From Candidatus Sulfopaludibacter sp. SbA3 (GTDB lineage Bacteria; Acidobacteriota; Terriglobia; Bryobacterales; Bryobacteraceae), in NCBI GenBank assembly GCA_900290315.1, contig OKRF01000094.1, positions 1 through 15,064 of the forward strand: a stretch of 15,064 nt of DNA, written 5' to 3'. Below, piece by piece: positions 1 through 5,713 of this stretch (position 1 is its first letter; each line of letters begins with the position of its first letter). A program made the translations under genes and the position numbers. The notes beneath the pieces were generated by a model. That model ran no database searches. It saw nothing but the letters and a program-made list of their open reading frames with translations, and had not been told where the DNA came from.

Positions 1-2
1 AT

Positions 3-953
3 CTCACCCTGGAACGGCAACTCGCCAAAGATTGGCTGATTCGCGCCTCTTATGTCGGCTCGCATAGCGGCCACGTGGCGACCAGCCTCCAGTTGAACCC
101 CGCTGTGTTTACACCCGGCAGCACGCTTTCCACTGACCAACGGCGCATTTTCCAGTCGTTCTCCGGGATCACGATTGACAGCCAGGCCGTGAACGGCCAC
201 TACAATTCGCTCCAGGCCGGTTTCGAAAAACGCATGTCGCAAGGCTTTACCATCCTGGCGAATTACACCTATTCGAAGGCGCTGGACGACCTTCCCTTCA
301 ACCAGAGCGTGACGGGGCCGGGTCCGAATGCTTCCGGAACAGTTTACCCCTGGTACTTTCCGAAAGCTTCTGCGCTGGACTACGGGCGGTCGGACTTCGA
401 CCGCGGTCAGCGCATCGTCATCTCCTATGTATGGCAACTCCCCACGCCAAAGGGTGCGGGGAAGGCTGTTGGCGCGCTCCTGGGCGGTTGGCAGATGACC
501 GGTCTCTTCCAGGCTCAGACCGGACTGCCGTTGACCATTACCGCGGGCCAGGATCGCTCGCAGACGGGCCTTGGCGTCGATCGTGCTGTGCTGGTCGGCT
601 CGCCCTTGGGTCCGGGAGCCTGCACATCGGCGCCATGCGTCAATTACCTGAACCCTGGAGCCTTCCAGCTACCGCCTACCGCCGCTACGGCTTCACCCTA
701 CATTCTCAGCTTCGGCAACTTCGGCAAGGGCGCCATCAGCGGGCCCGGGGCAATGACCTGGGACGTGGGCATGTTCCGCAGCTTTACTTATCGCGAGCGC
801 CTTAGCGTCCAGTTGCGCGGAGAGTTTTTCAACGTCACGAACCGCGCCAATTTTAACAATCCGACTGCGTCCATAAGTTCCGGCGGATTCGGCAGTATCA
901 CGGGTTCAGGCGATCCCCGCATTGGTCAAGTAGCTTTGAAGATCCTGTTCTAG
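3..953 (+). CDS. TonB-dependent receptor, Oar-like, C-terminal part (5' truncated by window)
   Basis: The reading frame is open from the window edge to a TAG at 951-953, giving 316 residues with no start in view. An internal GTG at 75 could be mistaken for a start, but the frame continues upstream with barrel-like sequence (YVGSHSGH). The protein shows alternating amphipathic strands typical of an outer-membrane beta-barrel: NGHYNSLQAGFEKR, ILANYTYSKALDD, QLRGEFFNVTNRANFNNP. It ends in an aromatic residue (KILF), the usual BAM-recognised C-terminus. The pattern 'YNSLQ...F.KR...G....NYTYSK..DD' followed by 'FDRGQR...SYVWQLP' and a final 'FNVTNRANF.NP' matches the large Oar-like TonB-dependent receptors with an N-terminal carboxypeptidase-regulatory-like domain that are abundant in Acidobacteriota. 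The substrate cannot be told; polysaccharide or oligomer uptake is usual for the family. The N-terminal plug and regulatory domain lie outside the window. Confidence 0.85.
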   Translation, partial: LTLERQLAKDWLIRASYVGSHSGHVATSLQLNPAVFTPGSTLSTDQRRIFQSFSGITIDSQAVNGHYNSLQAGFEKRMSQGFTILANYTYSKALDDLPFNQSVTGPGPNASGTVYPWYFPKASALDYGRSDFDRGQRIVISYVWQLPTPKGAGKAVGALLGGWQMTGLFQAQTGLPLTITAGQDRSQTGLGVDRAVLVGSPLGPGACTSAPCVNYLNPGAFQLPPTAATASPYILSFGNFGKGAISGPGAMTWDVGMFRSFTYRERLSVQLRGEFFNVTNRANFNNPTASISSGGFGSITGSGDPRIGQVALKILF

Positions 954-972
954 GTTCAAGAACACGGTATTC

Positions 973-1004
973 GGCGCGGCGGATAGTGGCTACGGTGCCG
1001 CGCC
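973..1004. terminator. Hairpin after the receptor gene, possible terminator
   Basis: An 8-bp perfect inverted repeat (GGCGCGGC at 973-980, GCCGCGCC at 997-1004) with a 16-nt loop begins 19 nt after the receptor stop codon. No T-tract follows, so intrinsic termination is uncertain. It may instead protect the 3' end of the message. Confidence 0.35.
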
Positions 1005-1089
1005 CGGTTCGGCCGCGTGTGCCGGCGGAATGGCGCGCACCAAGATCACGGTCCCGATGACCGTAGGTGAAGCGGAGAGGCGCTGCCCC

Positions 1090-1105
1090 GGCTCGCTTCG
1101 CTCGC
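1090..1105 (+). repeat. 16-bp motif, left copy flanking the IS110 remnant
   Basis: The sequence GGCTCGCTTCGCTCGC occurs here on the plus strand and again, inverted, at 1639-1654. The two copies bracket the transposase fragment nearly symmetrically: 19 nt from its stop codon on this side and 22 nt from its first codon on the other. IS110 elements normally lack long terminal inverted repeats. These may be small dispersed intergenic repeats into which the element inserted, or borders left by its decay. Confidence 0.5.
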
Positions 1106-1124
1106 TGACACCCCCGAAAATCTC

Positions 1125-1616
1125 CTACGAGACTGCTGCAACTGCCCGGGCGAATGCGGCGTTGGCATCAATGCCGGCTTTAGCGAATTCCTTGAGTAGG
1201 CGGTGGAGTTTGCGATTGAGGACCTTGGGGCTTAGCGGTGCGGCGACTTTCTCCTCATATTCCACTCCTTCGTGCATGATCCTCCAGATGACTTTGGGGA
1301 TGCGATGGGCGACCGCCCAAGCGGCTCCCTTGCCTTCTATGCGTGGCTTCAAGCGCCCAAACAAGCCCGCAAAGAAACTGTCCTTGGCATGAATTGACGC
1401 CCACGCGATTTGCCATAGCAGACGTCGGAGGTAGCGGTAGCCTTTGGCCGATCGGCGGCTATAACAGACCCCTGCTGATTCCTGGCTTCCAGGACAGACC
1501 GCGACCCGGGAAGCAAACCGCTCCGCAGTGGCAAATGCGCTTGCGCCTGGTCCAATCTCAGCCAGCAGTTCTTGCGCCGCATTACAGATCGACACCGGGT
1601 CAGCACCCGCGCCCAT
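1125..1616 (-). pseudogene. IS110-family transposase, C-terminal fragment
   Basis: This 163-residue fragment matches the C-terminal Tnp (Transposase_20) domain of IS110/IS116/IS902 transposases. The diagnostic run is 'AQELLAEIGPGASAFATA' (about residues 14-31), then 'VAVCPGSQESAG' (38-49), 'KGYRYLRRLLWQIAWAS' (58-74) and 'AHRIPKVIWRIMHEGVEYEE' (103-122). The ESAG segment is in the region that carries the conserved serine of the family. Intact members are roughly 300-400 residues and begin with a DEDD RuvC-like domain. That half is absent here, and upstream sequence turns into repeat-like GC-rich DNA. It is therefore a dead remnant. The C-terminal end looks complete, with a TAG stop at 1125-1127. 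The family is now known as bridge-RNA-guided recombinases; the end expected to carry such an RNA is missing with the N-terminus. Confidence 0.85.
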
Positions 1617-1638
1617 CCTCGAACTCTACCGCCGGCCG

Positions 1639-1654
1639 GCGAGCGAAGCGAGCC
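1639..1654 (-). repeat. 16-bp motif, right (inverted) copy flanking the IS110 remnant
   Basis: Reading the minus strand gives GGCTCGCTTCGCTCGC, identical over all 16 bases to the plus-strand copy at 1090-1105. It lies just outside the 5' end of the transposase fragment. Confidence 0.5.
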
Positions 1655-1674
1655 GACCCTCATGTGCCGCCTGG

Positions 1675-1700
1675 GACCGGCGGCAAGACTGCCGGCGTTA
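1675..1700 (-). repeat. Dispersed hairpin repeat, copy 1 (after the accA-linked gene)
   Basis: This 26-bp segment is identical at 25 of 26 positions to 6121-6146. It folds as CCGGCGG (1677-1683), loop CAAGA, CTGCCGG (1689-1695), with one G-U pair. In the direction of the minus-strand gene it begins 4 nt past the stop codon region ending at 1705. It could act as a terminator or as a 3'-end-stabilising hairpin. No T-tract follows, which argues for a REP-like element rather than a simple terminator. Confidence 0.6.
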
Positions 1701-1704
1701 CCTC

Positions 1705-1971
1705 TTACTTCAGCCAGTCCACCGATTCCGGGGGCGTTGTTTCGCACTGGTTGGATTCGATGACTCCGCCCGAAAGCTGGGCGCAAGCATTGGTAACCGC
1801 CGTCCGCAACGCCTCCTGCTGGGTGGCGGCGGATGCGGTCCGGCAGTCGCGGTTGCCCTTGAAGCTCATACAGACCCGGCAGCGGAAGCCTTGCGGCCGG
1901 AAACTTGAAACCACAATGTAACCGAGCACCAGCACGGCAAAGGCAATCGCCAGCCAGGTGGTCTTCTTCAC
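1705..1971 (-). CDS. Small membrane-anchored protein with conserved-looking cysteines, unknown function
   Basis: The GTG start at 1971-1969 overlaps the accA TGA stop (1970-1968) as GTGA, so translation is probably coupled; AGGATGGGG lies just upstream in the accA end. An ATG further up would place the start deep inside accA and is unlikely. The 88-residue product begins KKTTW and has one transmembrane segment or uncleaved signal at about residues 6-22. A soluble part follows with five cysteines (31, 34, 43, 63, 76), including a CxxC at 31-34 (FRCRVC), and a Pro-rich end (TTPPESVDWLK). The topology suggests the Cys-rich part is outside the cytoplasm, where disulfides could form (inference). 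I do not recognise the family. The coupling to accA suggests co-expression, not a known role in fatty-acid synthesis. Confidence 0.72.
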   Translation of the reverse strand: MKKTTWLAIAFAVLVLGYIVVSSFRPQGFRCRVCMSFKGNRDCRTASAATQQEALRTAVTNACAQLSGGVIESNQCETTPPESVDWLK

Positions 1972-2819
1972 GCGAAGAAATTCCCCATCCTGCGGAACTT
2001 GCCGTAACGGAGAGCCACTAACTGATCGCCTGTGAAGTGGGAAAGTTCCTCCAGATGACGGGACAGGCGCTGTCGCAGAGTGGCAGCCGTGGTGTCCCAA
2101 TCATCCTGGGCGCCCCCAGGCGGCTCAGGGATGATTTCATCGATCAATCCCAGCACGTTCAGGTCTTCGGCCGTCAGCTTCAACGCACCCGCCGCCCACT
2201 CGGCACGGCCCGTATCGCGAAACAGGATGTTGGCGCAATTCTCCGGAGAAATCACGCTGTAAACCGCATTCTCCAGCATCAGCACGACGTTGCCGACCCC
2301 TAACGCCAATGCCCCTCCGCTGCCGCCCTCGCTGATGCAGACCACTACCACCGGCACGGGCAGGCGCGCCATCTCGCGAAGATTGCGGGCGATGGCTTCA
2401 GCCTGGCCGCGCTCTTCCGCATCGATCCCCGGATAAGCCCCGGCCGTATCCAGAAAGGTGACGATGGGCCGGCCGAACTTGGCCGCCATTTGCATGGCGC
2501 GCAGGGCCTTGCGGTAGCCCTCGGGTTTCGGCATCCCGAAGTTCCGATGCACCTTCTCTTTGGTGGTCCGCCCCTTCTGCTCCATCACGAACAGCACCTG
2601 GCGGCCCTCGAAATCCGCAAAGCCGGTGACAATAGCGGGATCGTCGCCATACTGCCGGTCGCCGTGGATCTCGTGAAAGTCCTTGCAGATTCGCTCGATA
2701 TAATCCAGGCTATGCGGCCGCTTGGGATGGCGCGCCAGCAGCACACGCCGCCATGCCGCATTCGGTTCGGCGGCGGCGCCCTCCGGTATCAGGGTCTTTC
2801 CCTCAGCATCCACCTTCAC
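1968..2819 (-). CDS. accA: Acetyl-CoA carboxylase carboxyltransferase subunit alpha
   Basis: The alpha subunit of acetyl-CoA carboxylase carboxyltransferase pairs with AccD and moves the carboxyl group from carboxybiotin (AccB) to acetyl-CoA, making malonyl-CoA for fatty-acid synthesis in the cytoplasm. Recognisable blocks are LLARHPKRPHSLDYI (27-41), QKGRTTKEKVHRNFGMPKPE (81-100), DTAGAYPGIDAEERGQAEAI (124-143), EGGSGGALALGVG (164-176) with the oxyanion-hole glycines, and YSVISPENCANILF (187-200). The GTG start at 2819 is forced by an in-frame TAA two codons upstream. At 283 residues the protein is about 35 shorter than the E. coli enzyme (around 320), lacking most of the N-terminal helical segment that usually precedes the ARHP block. 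The catalytic core is intact. It is followed by a GTGA-coupled small gene. No accD or other fatty-acid gene is in the window. Confidence 0.95.
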   Translation of the reverse strand: MKVDAEGKTLIPEGAAAEPNAAWRRVLLARHPKRPHSLDYIERICKDFHEIHGDRQYGDDPAIVTGFADFEGRQVLFVMEQKGRTTKEKVHRNFGMPKPEGYRKALRAMQMAAKFGRPIVTFLDTAGAYPGIDAEERGQAEAIARNLREMARLPVPVVVVCISEGGSGGALALGVGNVVLMLENAVYSVISPENCANILFRDTGRAEWAAGALKLTAEDLNVLGLIDEIIPEPPGGAQDDWDTTAATLRQRLSRHLEELSHFTGDQLVALRYGKFRRMGNFFA

Positions 2820-2822
2820 ATC

Positions 2823-2851
2823 TTAACAGGGTGGCGGCGGGGCCCTGTTAA
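2823..2851. promoter_or_regulatory. Perfect inverted repeat at the accA start (operator or 5'-UTR hairpin)
   Basis: TTAACAGGG (2823-2831) and CCCTGTTAA (2843-2851) form a perfect 9-bp inverted repeat with an 11-bp spacer. Its near edge is 3 bp from the accA GTG. The accA ribosome-binding region would fall inside it, so as RNA it could mask translation; as DNA it could be an operator between the divergent accA and 2978 genes. No purine-rich Shine-Dalgarno is visible for accA. Confidence 0.6.
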
Positions 2852-2964
2852 CAACGTTCGCGATCGCACCGAAACAAGGTCCTCTATCGAACCAGCGTGC
2901 GGTTTGTAGCTTGTCAATTCGGCTCCGGCAAACTCAAACTGAAGTCAGGAAGTTTCGCGTGATC

Positions 2965-2972
2965 AAGGAGGA
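2965..2972 (+). promoter_or_regulatory. Strong Shine-Dalgarno for the 2978 gene
   Basis: AAGGAGGA lies 5 nt before the ATG at 2978. It is the best ribosome-binding site in the window and fixes the start of the following gene. Confidence 0.85.
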
Positions 2973-2977
2973 TCGAC

Positions 2978-3457
2978 ATGTGTGATTACTCTCTGATGGC
3001 CGTACCCAATCGGCTGGCTCAAGAGGGCGAGGCTCTGGTGGCTCATCGCTTTTCCACTGGATCGCTGGGTTTAGCTTCGCCTGGGGATCTCAAACGCGCG
3101 TTCGAACCGGCACTGCCGGCTCGCCGCAGCTTCTGGTGCACGGTGAAGCAATTTTTCAATCCACCGCGTCCGGAGCCCGTACCGGCTGTCTGTATCCCGC
3201 CTGGTGCGCGGCTCCAGTTGCAGGATATTCCGGTGAGGCTGCAGCACGAATTCGGTGTTGGACCGGTCGAAGAGGTGACCTTCACGCAGATTTCGGCCGC
3301 TGTGAACAGTTATCGCGATGCCGTGCGATTCTGCAATGGCCGGACGATCCGCCTGCAGGAACTCCGCGAAGGACAGAGGGTCCGGGTCTTGGACCTTTCC
3401 ATGGCCGAAGAGCTGGATCTCGAACCTTTGCGGCAGGAGGGCGTCCGCTTTATTTGA
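2978..3457 (+). CDS. Conserved-looking hypothetical protein (MCDYSLM...)
   Basis: The 159-residue protein begins MCDYSLMAVPNRLAQEGE and continues with a compact, mostly soluble sequence without signal peptide or membrane segment. Its start is fixed by the strong Shine-Dalgarno 5 nt upstream. Cysteines occur at 2, 54, 72 and 119. The segment ARLQLQDIPVRLQHEFGV (77-94) precedes a predicted helix-strand region VTFTQISAAVNSYRDAVRFC (100-119), and the end (RVRVLDLSMAEELDLEP) is acidic. I do not recognise a catalytic motif and assign no function. The opening resembles hypothetical proteins I associate with Acidobacteria, but I cannot verify this. It runs in the same direction as cysH, but a promoter-like sequence overlaps its stop, so it may not share cysH control. 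Confidence 0.8.
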   Translation: MCDYSLMAVPNRLAQEGEALVAHRFSTGSLGLASPGDLKRAFEPALPARRSFWCTVKQFFNPPRPEPVPAVCIPPGARLQLQDIPVRLQHEFGVGPVEEVTFTQISAAVNSYRDAVRFCNGRTIRLQELREGQRVRVLDLSMAEELDLEPLRQEGVRFI

Positions 3458-3483
3458 CAGAACCGGCCCATACTCCCTAAACT
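3454..3483 (+). promoter_or_regulatory. Putative sigma-70-like promoter for cysH
   Basis: TTGACA (3454-3459) is a perfect -35 hexamer. TAAACT (3478-3483) is a weaker -10 with an 18-bp spacer. The -35 overlaps the TGA stop of the preceding gene. The predicted transcription start (about 3490) would leave almost no leader before the TTG start at 3493. Either the message is nearly leaderless or the -10 is misassigned. Confidence 0.4.
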
Positions 3484-3492
3484 TGATAGAGA

Positions 3493-4197
3493 TTGTCTAG
3501 CTATCAAGAGTTTGAGGCGGCACCGGCCGCCGAAGTTCTGTCTTGGGCAATCTCTAAATTCGGCGACTCCTTCGCCATCGCCACCAGCTTCCAAAAAGAA
3601 GGGATGGCGATCGTGGATCTGGCGGCGCGAATCCACCCGCGGGTTCGCGTCTTCACGCTGGATACCGGGCGCCTGCCGGAAGAGACCCATTTGATGATGG
3701 ATCTGGTGAGGGAGCGGTACGCCATCGCCATCGAAGCGGTTCATCCGGACCCCGCGGAAGTGACGCGCATGGTTGCCGCCCGGGGGCTGGACCTGTTTTA
3801 CGAAAGCGTCCAGGAGCGCCTTCTGTGCTGCGATGTGCGCAAGGTCCGTCCTCTCGAGAGGAAGCTGGCTGAGCTACAGGCATGGGCCACCGGGTTGCGG
3901 CGGGAGCAATCGCCAGAGCGGGCTTCTACCGCCAAAGTGGAGCTGCTGGACGGGCGGGTCAAGCTCAATCCGCTGGCCGATTGGACCACCGAACAGTTGG
4001 ATCGCTATCTGGCCGATCACGATGTGCCGATGCACCCCTTGTATGCGCGCGGTTTTGCCAGCATAGGGTGCGCGCCTTGTACGCGGGCTTTGGGGCCCGG
4101 CGAGAGCGGGCGCGACGGCCGTTGGTGGTGGGAGCAGGATCAGAAAAAGGAGTGCGGCATCCATATCAGCGCGGACGGGCTGGTGCGTCGTGCATAA
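3493..4197 (+). CDS. cysH: Assimilatory APS reductase, [4Fe-4S] type
   Basis: This cytoplasmic enzyme reduces adenylylsulfate to sulfite plus AMP with thioredoxin or glutaredoxin in sulfate assimilation. The 234-residue protein has the substrate-binding PP-loop-like SFQKEG (32-37), the LDTGRLPEET motif (56-65), the Cys pair of the iron-sulfur site (112-113, LLCCDVRKVRPL), the second pair GCAPCT (193 and 196), and the C-terminal catalytic KKECGIH with Cys221. The CC...CxxC set separates APS reductases from cluster-free PAPS reductases such as E. coli CysH. Translation starts at TTG 3493, the first start codon after an in-frame TAG at 3487; the next in-frame ATG (3604) would remove the PP-loop. 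No clear Shine-Dalgarno is visible. It overlaps cysC by 8 nt. ATP sulfurylase, which makes APS, is not in the window. Confidence 0.93.
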   Translation: MSSYQEFEAAPAAEVLSWAISKFGDSFAIATSFQKEGMAIVDLAARIHPRVRVFTLDTGRLPEETHLMMDLVRERYAIAIEAVHPDPAEVTRMVAARGLDLFYESVQERLLCCDVRKVRPLERKLAELQAWATGLRREQSPERASTAKVELLDGRVKLNPLADWTTEQLDRYLADHDVPMHPLYARGFASIGCAPCTRALGPGESGRDGRWWWEQDQKKECGIHISADGLVRRA

Positions 4198-4756
4198 GGG
4201 GTTTACGTTGTGGTTTACGGGGATGTCCGGCGCAGGCAAGAGCACCATCAGTGGCCTGCTGGAGCAGCGGCTGCGCGACGCGGGCGCCAAAGTGGAAGTG
4301 CTGGATGGCGACGTGGTGCGGACGCATCTCTCCAGGGGCCTCGGTTTCAGCAAAGAGGATCGCGACGAAAACATCCGTCGCATTGGCTTTGTGTGCGAGC
4401 TGCTTTCGCGCCACGGCGTGATTGCCATCGCCGCGGCCATTTCGCCCTATCGCGCGGTGCGCGAGGAACTGCTCGCCCGCATCGCCAACTTCGTGGAAGT
4501 GTACGTGGAGTGTCCGGTGGAAGTGTTGGCGCAACGCGACGTGAAGGGGCTCTATAAGAAAGCAATGGCCGGGGAGATCGGAAACTTCACGGGAATCTCC
4601 GACCCGTACGAGCCGCCCCTGGCGCCGGAGATCACCATCCATTCGTCCCGCGAGACGCCCCAGGAAAGCGTCGACAGAATCTGGGCTACACTGGAACGTT
4701 TGGGTCTGGTATCTATTGATCGATCTGCACTCGCACACCATCGCCCGCGGAATTGA
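4190..4756 (+). CDS. cysC: Adenylylsulfate (APS) kinase
   Basis: APS kinase phosphorylates adenylylsulfate at the 3' position with ATP, giving PAPS. The 188-residue protein has a P-loop GMSGAGKST (11-19), LDGDVVR (38-44), the substrate motif FSKEDRDENIRRI (53-65), ISPYRAVRE (84-92) and the late FTGISDPYEPP block. The start is GTG at 4190, within the last codons of cysH; a later start would enter the P-loop. Because cysH here encodes an APS rather than a PAPS reductase, PAPS is probably made for sulfotransfer or stored, not for reduction (inference). Its last 14 codons overlap the out-of-frame start of the PHP gene. Confidence 0.94.
   Translation: MHKGFTLWFTGMSGAGKSTISGLLEQRLRDAGAKVEVLDGDVVRTHLSRGLGFSKEDRDENIRRIGFVCELLSRHGVIAIAAAISPYRAVREELLARIANFVEVYVECPVEVLAQRDVKGLYKKAMAGEIGNFTGISDPYEPPLAPEITIHSSRETPQESVDRIWATLERLGLVSIDRSALAHHRPRN
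4716..4740 (+). other. Out-of-frame N-terminal HxH motif of the PHP gene
   Basis: A TTG at 4716 begins the reading M-I-D-L-H-S-H-T, the canonical first metal-binding motif of PHP phosphoesterases. It lies in a different frame from the rest of the PHP gene. Family-like sequence resumes at 4741 in the next frame as S-P-A-E-L-I-Q-E-A. One base separates T from S where the family has about seven residues (T-A-S-D-G-x-L pattern), so about 20 bp appear to be missing. Confidence 0.75.
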
Positions 4757-5520
4757 TTCAGGAAGCGGAGCGGGCGGGCGTGAAGATCCTCGGCATTACG
4801 GATCACGACACCTTCGCGGGTTTCGACCAGGCGCAGGCGGTTGCCCGCGAATCGGGCGTGGAACTGATCTGCGGCATCGAGCTTTCCACCAAGCTGCACC
4901 GCCAGTCGGTCCACCTGTTGGGGTACTTTCTGGGGAACCACGGCGTCGCCGAGTTTCGCAAATGGGTGCTGGATCTGCAGGCTTCGCGGCGCGAACGCAA
5001 CGTCCGGCTCGTGCAGCGGCTGCAGGAGTTGGGCTTCGACATCACTCTGGCAGAAGCCGAGGCCCGCGGCCGCGGCATGACCGGCCGGCCACACTTCGCC
5101 CAGATCATGGTGGAGAAGGGCTATGTATCGAACCTGCGGCAGGCGTTCGACGATTACCTGGACGAATCGGCCAAAGGCTATGTGTTCCGCCGCGAGCCCG
5201 GCTTTGCCGAAGGCGTCCAGAAGATTCGCGAGGCGGGCGGCATCGCCTCTCTCGCTCACCCCATTCGCGTGAGGGGCAACGTCCCCGCGCTGATGCCCGA
5301 GTTGTGCGATGCGGGGATGAATGCCATCGAGGCGTACCACACCGACCACACCCCCGCGGACACAGCGCTCTATCTGGATCTGGCGAAGCGTTACGGCCTG
5401 CGGCTAACTGGCGGGTCGGACTATCATGGTGAGGTCAAACCTGGAGTCCAGCTTGGCACCGGCTGCGAAGGGAATCTCCAGATTCCAGCGGATCTGGTGG
5501 ATCGGTTGCGCGACGGGTGA
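4753..5520 (+). CDS. PHP-domain phosphoesterase (TrpH/RNase AM-like), N-terminus disrupted
   Basis: The 255-residue reading contains most of a PHP metal-dependent phosphoesterase of the TrpH/YciV (RNase AM) family: GVKILGITDHDTFAG (second metal motif DHD), GIELS, VHLLGYFLGNHG, TGRPHFAQIMVEKGYV, IASLAHPIRVRG (third), NAIEAYHTDHTP, and GGSDYHG (last). Enzymes of this family remove phosphate from nucleoside 3',5'-bisphosphates such as pAp and trim RNA 5' ends. The first motif, HxH, is not in this frame; it is at 4716-4740 in another frame after an apparent deletion of about 20 bp. The TTG at 4753 is the first usable start after an in-frame TGA at 4717. The product would lack the first two metal ligands and the loop after them. 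A link to cysC is attractive because pAp is the by-product of PAPS use (inference). Either a recent pseudogene or a sequence error. Confidence 0.82.
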   Translation: MIQEAERAGVKILGITDHDTFAGFDQAQAVARESGVELICGIELSTKLHRQSVHLLGYFLGNHGVAEFRKWVLDLQASRRERNVRLVQRLQELGFDITLAEAEARGRGMTGRPHFAQIMVEKGYVSNLRQAFDDYLDESAKGYVFRREPGFAEGVQKIREAGGIASLAHPIRVRGNVPALMPELCDAGMNAIEAYHTDHTPADTALYLDLAKRYGLRLTGGSDYHGEVKPGVQLGTGCEGNLQIPADLVDRLRDG

Positions 5521-5713
5521 AATCTCCGTGAGTCCGGGTAGGCGTCCACGCCTGCACAGAGCGCGCAGCAGCGCGCCTTCGGCGGCAGGTACAACGCTGT
5601 TCACTCAGCGGGCACGTCGCATCTCGCCATCAGCCATCCCCGCATCTTTCTCCAGTTGACCAGACGCGGACGGACTGCGGCATCGTCGGCCGGTTCAGAA
5701 TCACGACCGGCAT
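5521..5713. other. Non-coding stretch between PHP gene and DUF433 remnant
   Basis: Apart from the two small hairpins, I see no start with a ribosome-binding site and no recognisable protein remnant in any frame. One frame is open across 5581-5746 (ending in TAG) but shows no family I recognise. The stretch, with the 3' neighbours to 6156, is a patch of decaying accessory DNA. Confidence 0.5.
5561..5576. terminator. Hairpin 40 bp after the PHP gene
   Basis: GCGCGC-AGCA-GCGCGC forms a perfect 6-bp stem with a 4-nt loop downstream of the cysH-cysC-PHP set. A smaller hairpin (AGGCG-TCCA-CGCCT, 5540-5553) precedes it. There is no T-tract, so termination is only suggested. Confidence 0.35.

Noticed and set aside
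1343..1921. Plus-strand open frame over the IS110 fragment and small accA-linked gene
   Set aside because: No recognisable protein pattern; opposite-strand frames show clear transposase and membrane-protein features.
2911..2939. TTGTCA at 2911-2916 as a -35 for the 2978 gene
   Set aside because: The sequence 17 bp later (TCAAAC/CAAACT) is a poor -10, so support is too weak to list.
4716..4760. Programmed ribosomal frameshift to join the PHP N-terminus
   Set aside because: No slippery heptamer or downstream stimulatory structure is seen, and about 20 bp of conserved loop sequence is also missing, which points to deletion.
4716..5432. Long open frame over the PHP gene beginning with the HxH motif
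   Set aside because: Only the first eight residues are family-like; the rest is Gly/Arg-rich shadow sequence of the PHP gene in the next frame.
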